DNA of 19,674 nt from Hyphomicrobiaceae bacterium (GCA_021647535.1 JAKIUO010000032.1:1-19674), one strand, 5' to 3'. Positions 1-8,548 are shown, counted from the stretch's first letter. The notes: a model not told the origin generated them from the letters alone. Made by a program: numbers and translations.

Positions 1-1002
1 CAGACTGATGACTACCCCCGCTAACCGAAAATACAGATCCTTACGAAAATGCCCGGTGTTGACTTCCTCATCCAGGTCTTTATTGGTGGCGGCCAGAACG
101 CGCACATCAACCTTGAGCGTCCGGTCCGAACCAAGCGGACGAATTTCCCCTTCTTGCAGAACCCGCAAGAGCTTGACCTGAAAAGCGGGCGATATTTCGC
201 CAATTTCATCGAGAAATATCGTACCCCCATCAGCCCGCTGAAACAGGCCCATATGGTCTTGAACAGCGCCGGTAAAGGCACCGCGCTTATGTCCGAACAA
301 CTCGCTTTCCAATATTTCGTCATGCAGTGCGCCACAATTTTCGACGACAAAAGGCTTGTTCCAGCGCAAGGAATTATAATGCAGCGCACGCGCCACAAGC
401 TCTTTTCCTGTGCCAGATTCTCCAGTCACCAGCACAGACAGATCATAGGGAGCCACCTGTTTCAGTGTATCGCAAACATCGTTCATGGCGCTGGTCGCTG
501 TGCGAATGATGCCGTCATCAACGTGATAGCGATCTCGCAAAAGCTCTTTGCGCTCATCAATGGTTTTTGATGCCTGTTTGCCAGACAGACGCAACTCGAT
601 GGCCAGCAATTCGTTTTGTCGTTGTAGTTCAAAAAGGTAGACCGCGTTTTTGAGGGTCAGTATCAACTTGTCCGGCTGCCAGGGTTTGGTGATATACTGG
701 TAGATGCCCGCTTCATTTATGCCGGTGATAATGTCGTCGGGATCGGTATATCCCGAAATAATGATACGAATGACATCTGACCATTTTTCCCGCACTAATT
801 TTAAAAACTCAACCCCGCTCATGTCCGGCATACGCTGGTCGCATAAAATAATTTGCACCCAGTCCTCTTCAAGGATTTTCTGCGCCTGCGTCGTATCTGT
901 CGCCGTCCTGATTTCAAAATCATCCGCCAGATTGCGTTCAAGCGCTTCCAGAGAACGAACTTCGTCATCTACGATCAAGATAGTCGGTTTGTTTTCGCTC
1001 AC
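1..1002 (-). CDS. hupR: HupR/HoxA-type sigma-54 response regulator (3' end outside window)
   Basis: NtrC-family transcriptional activator of hydrogenase genes. The visible 334 residues hold a receiver domain (about 5-120; acidic pair D12-D13, phospho-acceptor D55 in CDQRMPD, K106 in ITKPW), a linker, and an AAA+ domain with Walker A GESGTGKE (194-201), the GAFTGA loop (241-246) and Walker B TIFLDE (261-266). Family members are about 480 residues, so the end of the AAA+ domain and the Fis-type helix-turn-helix lie beyond the left edge. The start is GTG at 1002 and overlaps the hypX stop by four bases (GTGA), so the two genes are probably translationally coupled. An intact GAFTGA loop is the sigma-54 contact element, which fits the sigma-54 promoters upstream of hupS, hupD and cydP. 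In known HupR/HoxA systems the unphosphorylated form can be the active one; that cannot be judged here. No partner kinase (HupT/HoxJ) or H2 sensor (HupUV/HoxBC) is in the window. Confidence 0.93.
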   Translation of the reverse strand, partial: MSENKPTILIVDDEVRSLEALERNLADDFEIRTATDTTQAQKILEEDWVQIILCDQRMPDMSGVEFLKLVREKWSDVIRIIISGYTDPDDIITGINEAGIYQYITKPWQPDKLILTLKNAVYLFELQRQNELLAIELRLSGKQASKTIDERKELLRDRYHVDDGIIRTATSAMNDVCDTLKQVAPYDLSVLVTGESGTGKELVARALHYNSLRWNKPFVVENCGALHDEILESELFGHKRGAFTGAVQDHMGLFQRADGGTIFLDEIGEISPAFQVKLLRVLQEGEIRPLGSDRTLKVDVRVLAATNKDLDEEVNTGHFRKDLYFRLAGVVISL

Positions 1003-2741
1003 GATACTTTTCTTTCAAAAGGGGAGTGACGTTGATCGACAGATCCTGGATTGTCGGGCCTTTGGTCTCTGTGCCTGGCGAGGGTAACGGGTGTACGGGA
1101 CTTGGCCACCTTATAAACAAAATTATAGCGCGCCACATGATAGCTAGGATCAAATCCAAAAAAATTCTGCTTCATTTTCGCCAGTTCTTCACGGCGATAG
1201 TCGGCCAGCGGTTTTTTGCCTTCATCCACCAAACGTCGTTGTCGCTTGAAAGCTATGCGCTTGTTAAACTGATCTGCGCTGGCAAACTCACTGGCACGAA
1301 TTTCAACCATCTCAGCGCACTCGGTAGTTGAGCCTCCAAACGAGCGGTCAGCCAATCCAAGACGCACAGCCTCGCTTGCTCCCATAGGCAGTCGCCGATT
1401 GGTAATTTCGCCGGATTTTTGAGCGCCAACAAAGCGTGGCAACAGATAGCTCCAATATTCCGAACCATAAAGATTTCCCATGTCCTTGTAATGGGGATTG
1501 AGCAGCACCCCCTCGCGCACCCAGACCTCATCACAGGCCCGCGCTAAAAAAACACCGCCTGCCCCAGCATTGCCACTGATAGCAGCAATCGTCAGATGTG
1601 ATGTGGTCTCTATAATGGCTTTGGCCAGATCATTAATTGCGTTGATATTGCGCCAGCTTTCTTCGGCAGGGTTTTGTGAGGCTTCAATCACATTGAGGTG
1701 CATACCGTTCGACCAGAAATCATCTCCCCCTTCAAGCACGATCACCCTGGTATCCTGTTTCGCAGCCTGCACATAGGCCTCTAGCAATCTTTCACATTGA
1801 TCGGTGGACATGGCCCCATTGTAAAAATCAAAACTCAGGAAACAGACAGCTCCTTGTGCACGGACGCTGATTTCCCTATAGCCATGGTCACTATCAACTG
1901 GAATTTCCGGTAGTTCTGGCAATAATTCGCTCAAAACACACGTTGCTGGCAGCTTGAACGGATGATCAGATCCTCGGTCACGTACATGGCCAATCCACAC
2001 TGCGCCATCAGTGGTCGCACGACAGAGGGCCGGGCCAGATCGGGCAATCACCTCTCCTGCCCCCCCCTCAAGACCAACCGCTTCACGGCCATCAAAGAGA
2101 AAAAGCTTGCGACCATACAATTCATCGTGCAATCCCGGCACGCCGTCTGCACTGCGTATTTTTCGCAAGACTGTTTGGGTATTATCCTCGTGCCAATTGA
2201 TCTGTCGGTCTGATTGTTTCATGGCCGGTTGCCATGTCCCATGCAAATCGTTCGCAGCATCGTCCAGGGCTAAATGAGTTGCACTACGCTGCTCAACCTT
2301 GCCAAGAGCTTCCAGTACCGCATCCAAAGCCGCATTGGTTACTTCATTACGATAGAGACTGGATTTTGTCGCCTCCCGCATATCGAAGTTTCTGGTTGCC
2401 CAAACCGGCCCTGCATCCATTTCCTCATCGGCCTGCAAAACGGTGACACCCCATTGCTTTTCATCCTTGAGAATAGCCCAATCGACGGCAGAAGGTCCTT
2501 TGTCCCCTTCAATGCCGGGATGAACGATCAGACAAAGATGGTTTTTCCAGATCGCCTCGGGGATGGCGCGCTTCAAGAAAGGAGCGATGATCACATCTGG
2601 GCTGAACAGTTCCACAGCTTCAATGGTGTTTGCATCATTCACATCAAATTCCACCGAGACCTCATGGCCGCGCTCGTCCAGCTCAACAAAAACGCGCTGA
2701 GAAAGGGAATTAAAACTGTGAACCAGCAACAGGATGCGCAC
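999..2741 (-). CDS. hypX: HypX/HoxX, formyl-tetrahydrofolate-dependent CO-ligand synthesis protein
   Basis: A 580-residue two-domain protein. The N-terminal half resembles formyltransferases (HPGIEGDKGPSAVDW at about 74-88 and the EEMDAGP loop with D109). The C-terminal half has an enoyl-CoA hydratase/isomerase (crotonase) fold, with GGDDFWSNGMHLN and SGNAGAGGVFLARACDEVW. In the family, HypX makes the active-site CO ligand of [NiFe]-hydrogenase from formyl-THF through a formyl-CoA intermediate, a route used under oxic conditions. The start is a GTG at 2741, supported by an AAGGAG that overlaps the hypE stop codon, about 15 bases upstream. It sits last among the hyp genes and overlaps hupR. 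Its length is normal for the family. It fits the O2-tolerance signature seen in HupS. Confidence 0.93.
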   Translation of the reverse strand: MRILLLVHSFNSLSQRVFVELDERGHEVSVEFDVNDANTIEAVELFSPDVIIAPFLKRAIPEAIWKNHLCLIVHPGIEGDKGPSAVDWAILKDEKQWGVTVLQADEEMDAGPVWATRNFDMREATKSSLYRNEVTNAALDAVLEALGKVEQRSATHLALDDAANDLHGTWQPAMKQSDRQINWHEDNTQTVLRKIRSADGVPGLHDELYGRKLFLFDGREAVGLEGGAGEVIARSGPALCRATTDGAVWIGHVRDRGSDHPFKLPATCVLSELLPELPEIPVDSDHGYREISVRAQGAVCFLSFDFYNGAMSTDQCERLLEAYVQAAKQDTRVIVLEGGDDFWSNGMHLNVIEASQNPAEESWRNINAINDLAKAIIETTSHLTIAAISGNAGAGGVFLARACDEVWVREGVLLNPHYKDMGNLYGSEYWSYLLPRFVGAQKSGEITNRRLPMGASEAVRLGLADRSFGGSTTECAEMVEIRASEFASADQFNKRIAFKRQRRLVDEGKKPLADYRREELAKMKQNFFGFDPSYHVARYNFVYKVAKSRTPVTLARHRDQRPDNPGSVDQRHSPFERKVS

Positions 2742-2756
2742 GGTGGTCAGATCTCC

Positions 2757-3806
2757 TTAACAGATACGGGGTAATTGCTCGCCCGCCAGCCAATCGACAA
2801 TCCGATTGCCGCCAAAGCCGGTTTCCATGGTGATAAAGCCCATATCATCCTCAAGCACGGATCCAATTTTCGCTGCATGTTTGCCAAGTTCGTGTTTGTG
2901 CATGGTCTGGAGCAAAAGATCCGCATATTCAGCAGGGCAAATCGCAATCAGCTTCCCTTCATTGGCGACATAAAGCACATCAAGCCCAAGCAGTTCACAA
3001 GCGGCAGATACTTCCTTGCGCACCGGAATGTCATCTTCAAATAGCTTCATGCCAACGCTCGATTGCTGGGCGATTTCGTTGAGGGTGGTCGCTAGCCCGC
3101 CACGGGTTGGGTCGCGCAGACAATTGATCTGCGGCACCGCCTCAACCATATCCTTGATGAGGCCATGCAAGGCAGCGCTGTCGGAAACAATCTGCGTTTC
3201 GAATTGAAGATTTTCGCGGCTCGACATGATGGCAACGCCGTGGTCCCCCATGAAACCACTGACAATGATGGCATCTCCCGGTTTGGCGTTGGAGCCAGAT
3301 ATATCGAGGCCGTCCGGCACCTCGCCGAGGCCCGTCGTTGTAATGAACACCCCGTCACATTTGCCCTTTTCAACGACCTTGGTGTCGCCGGTGATGATTG
3401 GCACACCTGCGGTTTTCGCGGCCTTTGCCATCGACTCGGCGATTTTATCGAGATCGGCCAGCGCAAAACCTTCTTCGAGAATAAACCCGGCTGTCAAATA
3501 GAGCGGTTTGGCTCCCGACATGGCCACATCATTGATCGTGCCATGCACCGATAGCGAACCGATGTCACCGCCGGGGAAAAACAAAGGCGAGACCACATGC
3601 CCGTCCGTGCTCATTACCAGTCGCTTGCCCGAACCTGAAAACAGCGCCTGATCATTGCCCTGCCGTAACAGCTCATTGTCAAAATGCTTGACGAACAGTT
3701 CCTCAATAAGCTGCGCCATGGCCCGTCCGCCAGAACCGTGGGTCATATCGACGTGGCCATTGCGGATATTGAGGCGCATAGGGAAGCGTTTGCTCATCTT
3801 GTTCAT
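2757..3806 (-). CDS. hypE: HypE, carbamoyl dehydratase for cyanide ligand synthesis
   Basis: A 349-residue member of the PurM/AIR-synthase-like fold. HypE carries a thiocarboxamide on its C-terminal cysteine, dehydrates it with ATP to a thiocyanate, and gives cyanide to the HypC-HypD iron site. The protein ends in the canonical PRIC, so the reactive C-terminal Cys is present. Other family landmarks are DMTHGSGGRAM near the N terminus, GDTKVVEKGKCDGVF for nucleotide binding, and DPTRGGLATTLNEIA. The ATG at 3806 overlaps the hypD stop by four bases (ATGA); in-frame Met codons at residues 4 and 10 are alternatives. HypF, which normally supplies the carbamoyl group, is not encoded in this window. 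Confidence 0.96.
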   Translation of the reverse strand: MNKMSKRFPMRLNIRNGHVDMTHGSGGRAMAQLIEELFVKHFDNELLRQGNDQALFSGSGKRLVMSTDGHVVSPLFFPGGDIGSLSVHGTINDVAMSGAKPLYLTAGFILEEGFALADLDKIAESMAKAAKTAGVPIITGDTKVVEKGKCDGVFITTTGLGEVPDGLDISGSNAKPGDAIIVSGFMGDHGVAIMSSRENLQFETQIVSDSAALHGLIKDMVEAVPQINCLRDPTRGGLATTLNEIAQQSSVGMKLFEDDIPVRKEVSAACELLGLDVLYVANEGKLIAICPAEYADLLLQTMHKHELGKHAAKIGSVLEDDMGFITMETGFGGNRIVDWLAGEQLPRIC

Positions 3807-4975
3807 GCAGCACTCTTTTCTGTCACCTTTTTCTTTTTAAGCGATTTTGGTTTGTCCAGACGGAAGCGCCCATAGCTCCAATAAGCAGCGCAAGAACCTT
3901 CTGATGAAACCATGCACGATCCTTGCGGATTTTCGGGTGTGCAGACCGTGCCAAACAGCTTGCAGTCTGTCGGAATTTTAACGCCGCGCAGGATGGAGGG
4001 ACATTCGCAGCCCTTGACATCGCGTCCGGTGCTTTTGGTGATGGTGAAGCGTTTTTCCGCGTCGAATTTTGCGTATTTTTCGCGGATGGCCAGCGCGCTG
4101 TAAGGCACATCACCAAGGCCGCGCCATTCAAATTTACGGCGCATTTCAAACACGTTGGACACCAAACTTTGGGCTTTCAGATTGCCCTCTTTTGTCACCA
4201 CGCGCTTATACTGGTTCTCCACCTCAAAGCGCCCTTCATTGATTTGCTCGATGAGCATCAAGGTGGCTTGCATCACATCAAGAGGTTCGAACCCCGTGAT
4301 CACCACCGGCTTTTGAAATTCTTCCGCAAAATAATGATAGGGCTGCGAGCCGATAATCGAGCTAACATGGGACGGCCCTAAAAAGGCATCGATGGAGACG
4401 CTGCCCAGTTCGCGCACTTCGGGAGAATTCAAAATATGCTGAATTGCTGCCGGTGTAATGACATGGTTGCAGAACACCGTGAAATTATCGAGATCTTCGG
4501 CTTGCGCCTGATGAATGGCAACAGCGGTTGGCGGCGTTGTTGTTTCAAAGCCGATGGCAAAAAACACGATCTGTTTATGGGGATGATCGCGGGCCAGTTG
4601 CAAGGCATCTTGCGTCGAATAAACCATGCGAATATCCGCCCCCAGAGCCTTGGCCTTGATGAGGCTTTTTTTCTTGCTGGCAGGCACCCGCATCATGTCG
4701 CCATAAGTACACAGAATAATATCAGGATTCTCGGCCAGCTCAATGGCGTTATCAATGCGCGGAATGGGCAGCACACAAACCGGACATCCCGGACCATGAA
4801 CAAAATTGACATTGTCCGGCATCAGGTCCTGTACGCCATAGCGGAAAATCGCATGGGTGTGTCCACCGCAAAACTCCATGATATTATAGGTGCGGGACGG
4901 GTCGACCTGCTTCTTTATCTCATCCGATAGTTTGTGAGCCAGATCTTTTTGGCGAAACTCATCTACATATTTCAT
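3803..4975 (-). CDS. hypD: HypD, Fe-S scaffold for Fe(CN)2CO assembly
   Basis: At 390 residues, HypD works with HypC as the scaffold on which the Fe(CN)2CO group is built. The conserved Cys-rich elements are all present: FCGGHTHAIFRYG (C36), GPGCPVC (C64, C67), and a C-terminal run from about residue 320 with CECPSILRG, a Cys in the IPTDCKLFGTVC stretch and GSCMVSSEGSC. These include the [4Fe-4S] ligands and the redox thiols of the family. The start codon overlaps the hypC stop by one base (TGATG), so coupling with its partner HypC is likely. The length and Cys set are ordinary, so it should be functional. Confidence 0.97.
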   Translation of the reverse strand: MKYVDEFRQKDLAHKLSDEIKKQVDPSRTYNIMEFCGGHTHAIFRYGVQDLMPDNVNFVHGPGCPVCVLPIPRIDNAIELAENPDIILCTYGDMMRVPASKKKSLIKAKALGADIRMVYSTQDALQLARDHPHKQIVFFAIGFETTTPPTAVAIHQAQAEDLDNFTVFCNHVITPAAIQHILNSPEVRELGSVSIDAFLGPSHVSSIIGSQPYHYFAEEFQKPVVITGFEPLDVMQATLMLIEQINEGRFEVENQYKRVVTKEGNLKAQSLVSNVFEMRRKFEWRGLGDVPYSALAIREKYAKFDAEKRFTITKSTGRDVKGCECPSILRGVKIPTDCKLFGTVCTPENPQGSCMVSSEGSCAAYWSYGRFRLDKPKSLKKKKVTEKSAA

Positions 4976-5220
4976 CAGCTCACCTCTTCAATCTGTGGCG
5001 TTTTTTGCCCCACCTGCGCCATAAGCTCCAGGGTTTTTTCAGCCTCAGAGCGACTGACCTTCGACAGAGCGTAGCCGACATGAACCAGCACAAAGTCACC
5101 GACCGACACATCTTCGACGAGGGCCAGTGAAATCTCTTTTTTGACCCCCTCAAGAGAGACCGTCGCCTTGTCGAGTGTTGGATCGATCTCAACTATTTCA
5201 GCCGGTAATGCCAGACACAT
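4975..5220 (-). CDS. hypC: HypC, hydrogenase maturation chaperone
   Basis: Small (81-residue) beta-barrel chaperone that binds HypD and then the immature large subunit, carrying the Fe(CN)2CO group. It begins with the diagnostic MCLALPAEIVEID; Cys2 is the iron/HypD ligand after Met removal. The gene lies 12 bases after hypB and overlaps hypD by one base. A paralogue, hupF, lies at the other end of this operon; HypC is the shorter, general one, and HupF is dedicated to the HupL pathway. Size and N terminus are typical. Confidence 0.96.
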   Translation of the reverse strand: MCLALPAEIVEIDPTLDKATVSLEGVKKEISLALVEDVSVGDFVLVHVGYALSKVSRSEAEKTLELMAQVGQKTPQIEEVS

Positions 5221-5232
5221 AAGAATACTCCT

Positions 5233-6135
5233 TTAAGCGCTCGCTTTGAGCGAGGGATGACCAACAAGCTGAGCGGAACGAGTAGCCTTGATCCATTGGG
5301 CAAAGCTCTCCATGCCTTCACCGCTTTTCGCTGACAGCTGCAAAATCTTGATTTTTGGATTGACCCTCAAGGCCAGTTCCATGCATTTTTCAATGTCAAA
5401 ATCCAGATACGGCAAGAGGTCCGTCTTGGTCAGCAACATCAAATCAGAGGCGTAAAACATATCAGGGTATTTGATCGGCTTGTCCTCACCCTCCGTCACC
5501 GAAAGAATAACAACCTTGTGCGCCTCGCCCAGATCAAACCCGGCAGGGCAAACCAGATTGCCGACATTTTCGATGAACAGCAAACTGCCTTCTTCCGGCG
5601 ACAGGCTTTCGAGCGCATGGCCGATCATATGCCCGTCGAGATGACAGCCCTTGCCAGTATTGACCTGCACGGCTCGTGCGCCGGTTGCCCTGATACGCTG
5701 CGCGTCATTTTCTGTTTGCTGGTCGCCTTCGACAACATTGATCTGGAATTCCGATTTCATATCATTGATGATACGGGTCAACAGTGTGGTCTTGCCAGAG
5801 CCGGGACTCGACACGAGATTGAGAGCAAATATGCCCTTTTGCTGAAACAAATGCCGGTTGGTGGCGGCATATTCGTTATTCTTGGCCAGAATATCGGTTT
5901 CAATCTGCACCATCCGCGATTGCGAAAGGCCGGGCGCATGGGCATGAGCCGGACCGTTGCCATAATGAAGATGGTCATGCCCCTCATGAATATGATCATG
6001 AGAATGGTCGTGGTCGTGAGGATGCTCGTGACTGTGATCGTGACCATCAGAATGATCGTGGGAATGAGTGTGTTTTTTAGGGTCTTTGCCATCAATCACG
6101 GTCTGGCCTTCTCCACATCCACATACGGTACACAT
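5233..6135 (-). CDS. hypB: HypB, nickel-binding GTPase with His-rich metal store
   Basis: A 300-residue SIMIBI-class GTPase that inserts nickel into the large subunit with HypA. The N terminus is MCTVCGCGEG, the high-affinity Ni-site motif. It is followed by 19 histidines between residues 22 and 66, mostly as HD/HS/HE pairs, typical of forms that also store nickel. The GTPase domain has P-loop SSPGSGKTTLL, VEGDQQTENDAQR, ENVGNLVCPAGFDLGE (switch/metal site) and the base-specificity motif TKTDLL. ATG at 6135 overlaps the hypA stop by one base (TAATG). All the elements needed for activity are present. Confidence 0.97.
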   Translation of the reverse strand: MCTVCGCGEGQTVIDGKDPKKHTHSHDHSDGHDHSHEHPHDHDHSHDHIHEGHDHLHYGNGPAHAHAPGLSQSRMVQIETDILAKNNEYAATNRHLFQQKGIFALNLVSSPGSGKTTLLTRIINDMKSEFQINVVEGDQQTENDAQRIRATGARAVQVNTGKGCHLDGHMIGHALESLSPEEGSLLFIENVGNLVCPAGFDLGEAHKVVILSVTEGEDKPIKYPDMFYASDLMLLTKTDLLPYLDFDIEKCMELALRVNPKIKILQLSAKSGEGMESFAQWIKATRSAQLVGHPSLKASA

Positions 6136-6476
6136 TAGTTGACCTCCATATTTTTAATTCGCAATTCATCACCACCGGTGATTTGCACCTGATAGCTGCC
6201 ACAATCGGGACAGGCATCAAAACGCTGTTTAACATCGACATTTTTTGAACACGGCATACACCAGGCATTGAGGGGGAGCTCTATGACTTCGAGACGAGAC
6301 TTTTCTGCCAGTGTCCCTCTGGTCACAACATCATAAGAAAAATGCAGCGCCTCAAGCTCGACACCTGCCAGCGGGCCTATTTCCAGACAAATAGCCAACA
6401 CCTGCTTAAATTTTTGCGCGGCGGCCTCTCCCTCAATGATCTGAATGAGGCTCTCGCAAATGGACATTTCGTGCAT
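6135..6476 (-). CDS. hypA: HypA, nickel metallochaperone with zinc site
   Basis: A 113-residue nickel donor that acts with HypB. The N-terminal MHEMSICESL provides the nickel ligand His2. The zinc site is formed by two CxxC pairs, CMPC (73, 76) and CPDC (89, 92). The start codon overlaps the hupK stop by one base (TGATG), joining the hup and hyp segments without a gap; no separate hyp promoter is visible to me. Length and motifs are standard. Confidence 0.96.
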   Translation of the reverse strand: MHEMSICESLIQIIEGEAAAQKFKQVLAICLEIGPLAGVELEALHFSYDVVTRGTLAEKSRLEVIELPLNAWCMPCSKNVDVKQRFDACPDCGSYQVQITGGDELRIKNMEVN

Positions 6477-7621
6477 CAGACAATCCTCACTGCAAAATCA
6501 ACACAAGGGTCCACCGCTTGTATCAACATATGGGCCTGCTGCTGCAAATCTTCATCGCTGGCATTTGACAAAGACTGCAAACCTTTCGCCGCTGGCCCAT
6601 GGGGATGAAAGTTCCACTCAGTCGGTGCAAGGATACGATAGTCTGCAATCTGGTTGTTCCTGACCTTCAAGGAATGGATCAAGCGCCCGCGAGCTGTTTC
6701 AACACCGCGAATACCAGTAATCATGTCTTGGCGTTGTTCTTGCCTCTTAACGTTCTTGTTGGTGAGCTCCGTTGCCAACTCAGCAAGGGCTTGTGGTATC
6801 CCCGCAAGTTCGACCAATCGCGCAATATTACGCGCAAGAAGTCCGGTGCCATATTCATCAATGATACTGGCAACAAGAGCGTGCGAGTGGCAGCGCGACA
6901 GTGGGCCGGTTTCATAATTCAAGCCGTTCCATTCGGGTTGAATTATGAAGCTATCGCCATCCCTATTGTGCATTTTCTGGCGCAACTCGTCCAGAGGCAA
7001 AGGAGGGAGGAACTTTGTCGAAGCTGCTCCAACTGACTGCCAGTTTTGTTGACAAATCCCATCAATATACTGACTTGCAATCGTCTCACCAGTCCTTGCC
7101 CAACACTCAAGATCCGCAAATGTTTGCAGTTGCAACCACTGTTCGGGAGGACAGGAAAAAAGGTGTGTTTCCAGAAGGTCAGAAAGATTTGAAGCAATCC
7201 TGGAAACCGCATCTATATCGCTCACCCCGTTGAGACTCATCTCTTGCGTTAGTTCTGCAACCAAAGACATGACCTGAGCGACAGGAATTTGAGCGATGAG
7301 TTCAGGGCGATCACCGCTCCAGCCAAGGATCACCCGCAAAAGATGTTCGCGGGCATTTTCGCCAAGCACCACGATTTGCCCAGCCACGTCCTCAAGCCCC
7401 TCATTTAATCCAAGCGAACGCAGCGCCCCACTAGCAGCAGATATATGCGCCTTGCCACAAACACTGAAGATCATCGGCAACAAAGACAGCGCTTCTTGTG
7501 GCGAGCGGCCACATAAAACCTTGCCAATATCCGACCGCCTGTTAGAGCGAATTGTGACCTTTGCACAAGGGTCGCCGTGCTGGCGGGCAAGATCAATGGT
7601 GATTTTCCCTTCCGCAATCAT
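6476..7621 (-). CDS. hupK: HupK/HoxV, large-subunit-like scaffold for the NiFe site
   Basis: A 381-residue paralogue of the hydrogenase large subunit. In the family (HoxV in Ralstonia) it serves with HupF/HoxL as an intermediate carrier of the Fe(CN)2CO group in O2-tolerant hydrogenase assembly. The two nickel-site regions of HupL can be traced in it. HupL RICGVCTGTH corresponds to MIFSVCGKAH (C55 only), and HupL DPCMACSTH corresponds to DPCVDFAV (C373 only). It therefore keeps one Cys of each CxxC pair and cannot form the complete four-Cys NiFe site. There is no cleavable tail after the last motif; the protein ends eight residues after C373. It shares ATGA with the upstream hupJ stop. Confidence 0.9.
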   Translation of the reverse strand: MIAEGKITIDLARQHGDPCAKVTIRSNRRSDIGKVLCGRSPQEALSLLPMIFSVCGKAHISAASGALRSLGLNEGLEDVAGQIVVLGENAREHLLRVILGWSGDRPELIAQIPVAQVMSLVAELTQEMSLNGVSDIDAVSRIASNLSDLLETHLFSCPPEQWLQLQTFADLECWARTGETIASQYIDGICQQNWQSVGAASTKFLPPLPLDELRQKMHNRDGDSFIIQPEWNGLNYETGPLSRCHSHALVASIIDEYGTGLLARNIARLVELAGIPQALAELATELTNKNVKRQEQRQDMITGIRGVETARGRLIHSLKVRNNQIADYRILAPTEWNFHPHGPAAKGLQSLSNASDEDLQQQAHMLIQAVDPCVDFAVRIV

Positions 7622-8310
7622 GAAGGTTCTTTCTGTTTGTGTTTTTCTATCTCGGGCTCGTCTTCTGGCGCTTTCAAACCGCGCAACACGTCGCGTCTGC
7701 TCATTTGCGACGACATGGTTGGCAGTTTTCGAACTGGGCGCTCATCTTCCTTCTTCACGTCCTTAGCGTTGGGATCACTCCCCTCTGCCCCTTCTTCTTG
7801 CACGACCGGTTCTGGCTCGGGTTTTCGCCCCGCCCAGAGTTCGCGCATTTCAACTTCAGCCAACTCATCCTCGTCAAGTTCCTCATCACTTTTTTCTACT
7901 GCTGGCGTCAACACCTCACCAAGAACAGCCTGTGCAGTTTGCTCAAAGGCTTCTTGATCTTCAAACTCGAAAACCGGCGAAAACAAGGAGCAGGACAAGT
8001 AGGGGCCAAGCTCTTCTTCATGGCCAACAATAAACGCAAATTGCCCGCTCGGCAGAGCATGGTGTTGAGTTGAGCCGAATTTTTGCTCCTTGGTGTCGAT
8101 CACCTCTTCGTTTTTTGGCAACAGCATCAGGTTCATGAACCAGGGTGTCAGCATGATGCCCAAACGAAAGTCGCCAAATTCTTCAAATCCGATTGCGGCA
8201 ACCGACAGTGTGTTATTGAGGATTGGCACGCCGTCCATTCTGGTCGTCTCGACCATTGAATAATGCTCGACTAATAGCTCACACATGTCTTTGTCGCTCT
8301 CAACTGTCAC
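7618..8310 (-). CDS. hupJ: HupJ/HoxT, HybE-family hydrogenase chaperone with long charged tail
   Basis: The 230-residue HybE/HupJ-family protein is thought to help assemble or proofread the small or large subunit before Tat export. The core is recognised by LGIMLTPWFMNLMLLPKNEE (about 50-70) and by GQFAFIVGHEEELGPYLSCSLFSPV. The region after about residue 140 is strongly charged and Pro/Glu-rich, with runs of Asp/Glu, and then has an MSRRDVLRG segment near residue 200. Many family members are about 150-200 residues, so this tail is on the long side. The ATG at 8310 overlaps the end of hupI by 11 bases, and the stop overlaps the hupK start. Assignment rests on the core motif and the gene order I-J-K. 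Confidence 0.85.
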   Translation of the reverse strand: MTVESDKDMCELLVEHYSMVETTRMDGVPILNNTLSVAAIGFEEFGDFRLGIMLTPWFMNLMLLPKNEEVIDTKEQKFGSTQHHALPSGQFAFIVGHEEELGPYLSCSLFSPVFEFEDQEAFEQTAQAVLGEVLTPAVEKSDEELDEDELAEVEMRELWAGRKPEPEPVVQEEGAEGSDPNAKDVKKEDERPVRKLPTMSSQMSRRDVLRGLKAPEDEPEIEKHKQKEPS

Positions 8311-8548
8311 TTTCGATATCCGACCTTTCTATCACCATGAAACCAGCTTTTGCAGCGTCACAATTGGGACAACTCCAGTGATCAGGCAATTTTGAGAACG
8401 GCGTCCCAGCGGGGATCTGCCAATAGTCATCCCCCTCCTCTGGTTTGTAAACATGCCAGCATATTTTACACTCCAGCACAGTATCATCTGAGAGCTTCTT
8501 GTCGTCACCGCCATAGGAACCATCTGGGAAATCGGGTGGTGCATCCAT
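8300..8548 (-). CDS. hupI: HupI/HoxR, rubredoxin
   Basis: An 82-residue rubredoxin with an N-terminal extension of about 25 residues. The four iron ligands are C27 and C30 (CKICWHVY) and C60 and C63 (CPNCDAAK); the usual aromatic and Pro context is there (DYWQIPAGTPF, LPDHWSCP). HupI/HoxR rubredoxins are found in O2-tolerant hydrogenase operons, where they are needed for full activity in air and are proposed to help build the unusual proximal Fe-S cluster. The gene overlaps hupH by one base (TAATG) and hupJ by 11 bases. Confidence 0.94.
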   Translation of the reverse strand: MDAPPDFPDGSYGGDDKKLSDDTVLECKICWHVYKPEEGDDYWQIPAGTPFSKLPDHWSCPNCDAAKAGFMVIERSDIESDS

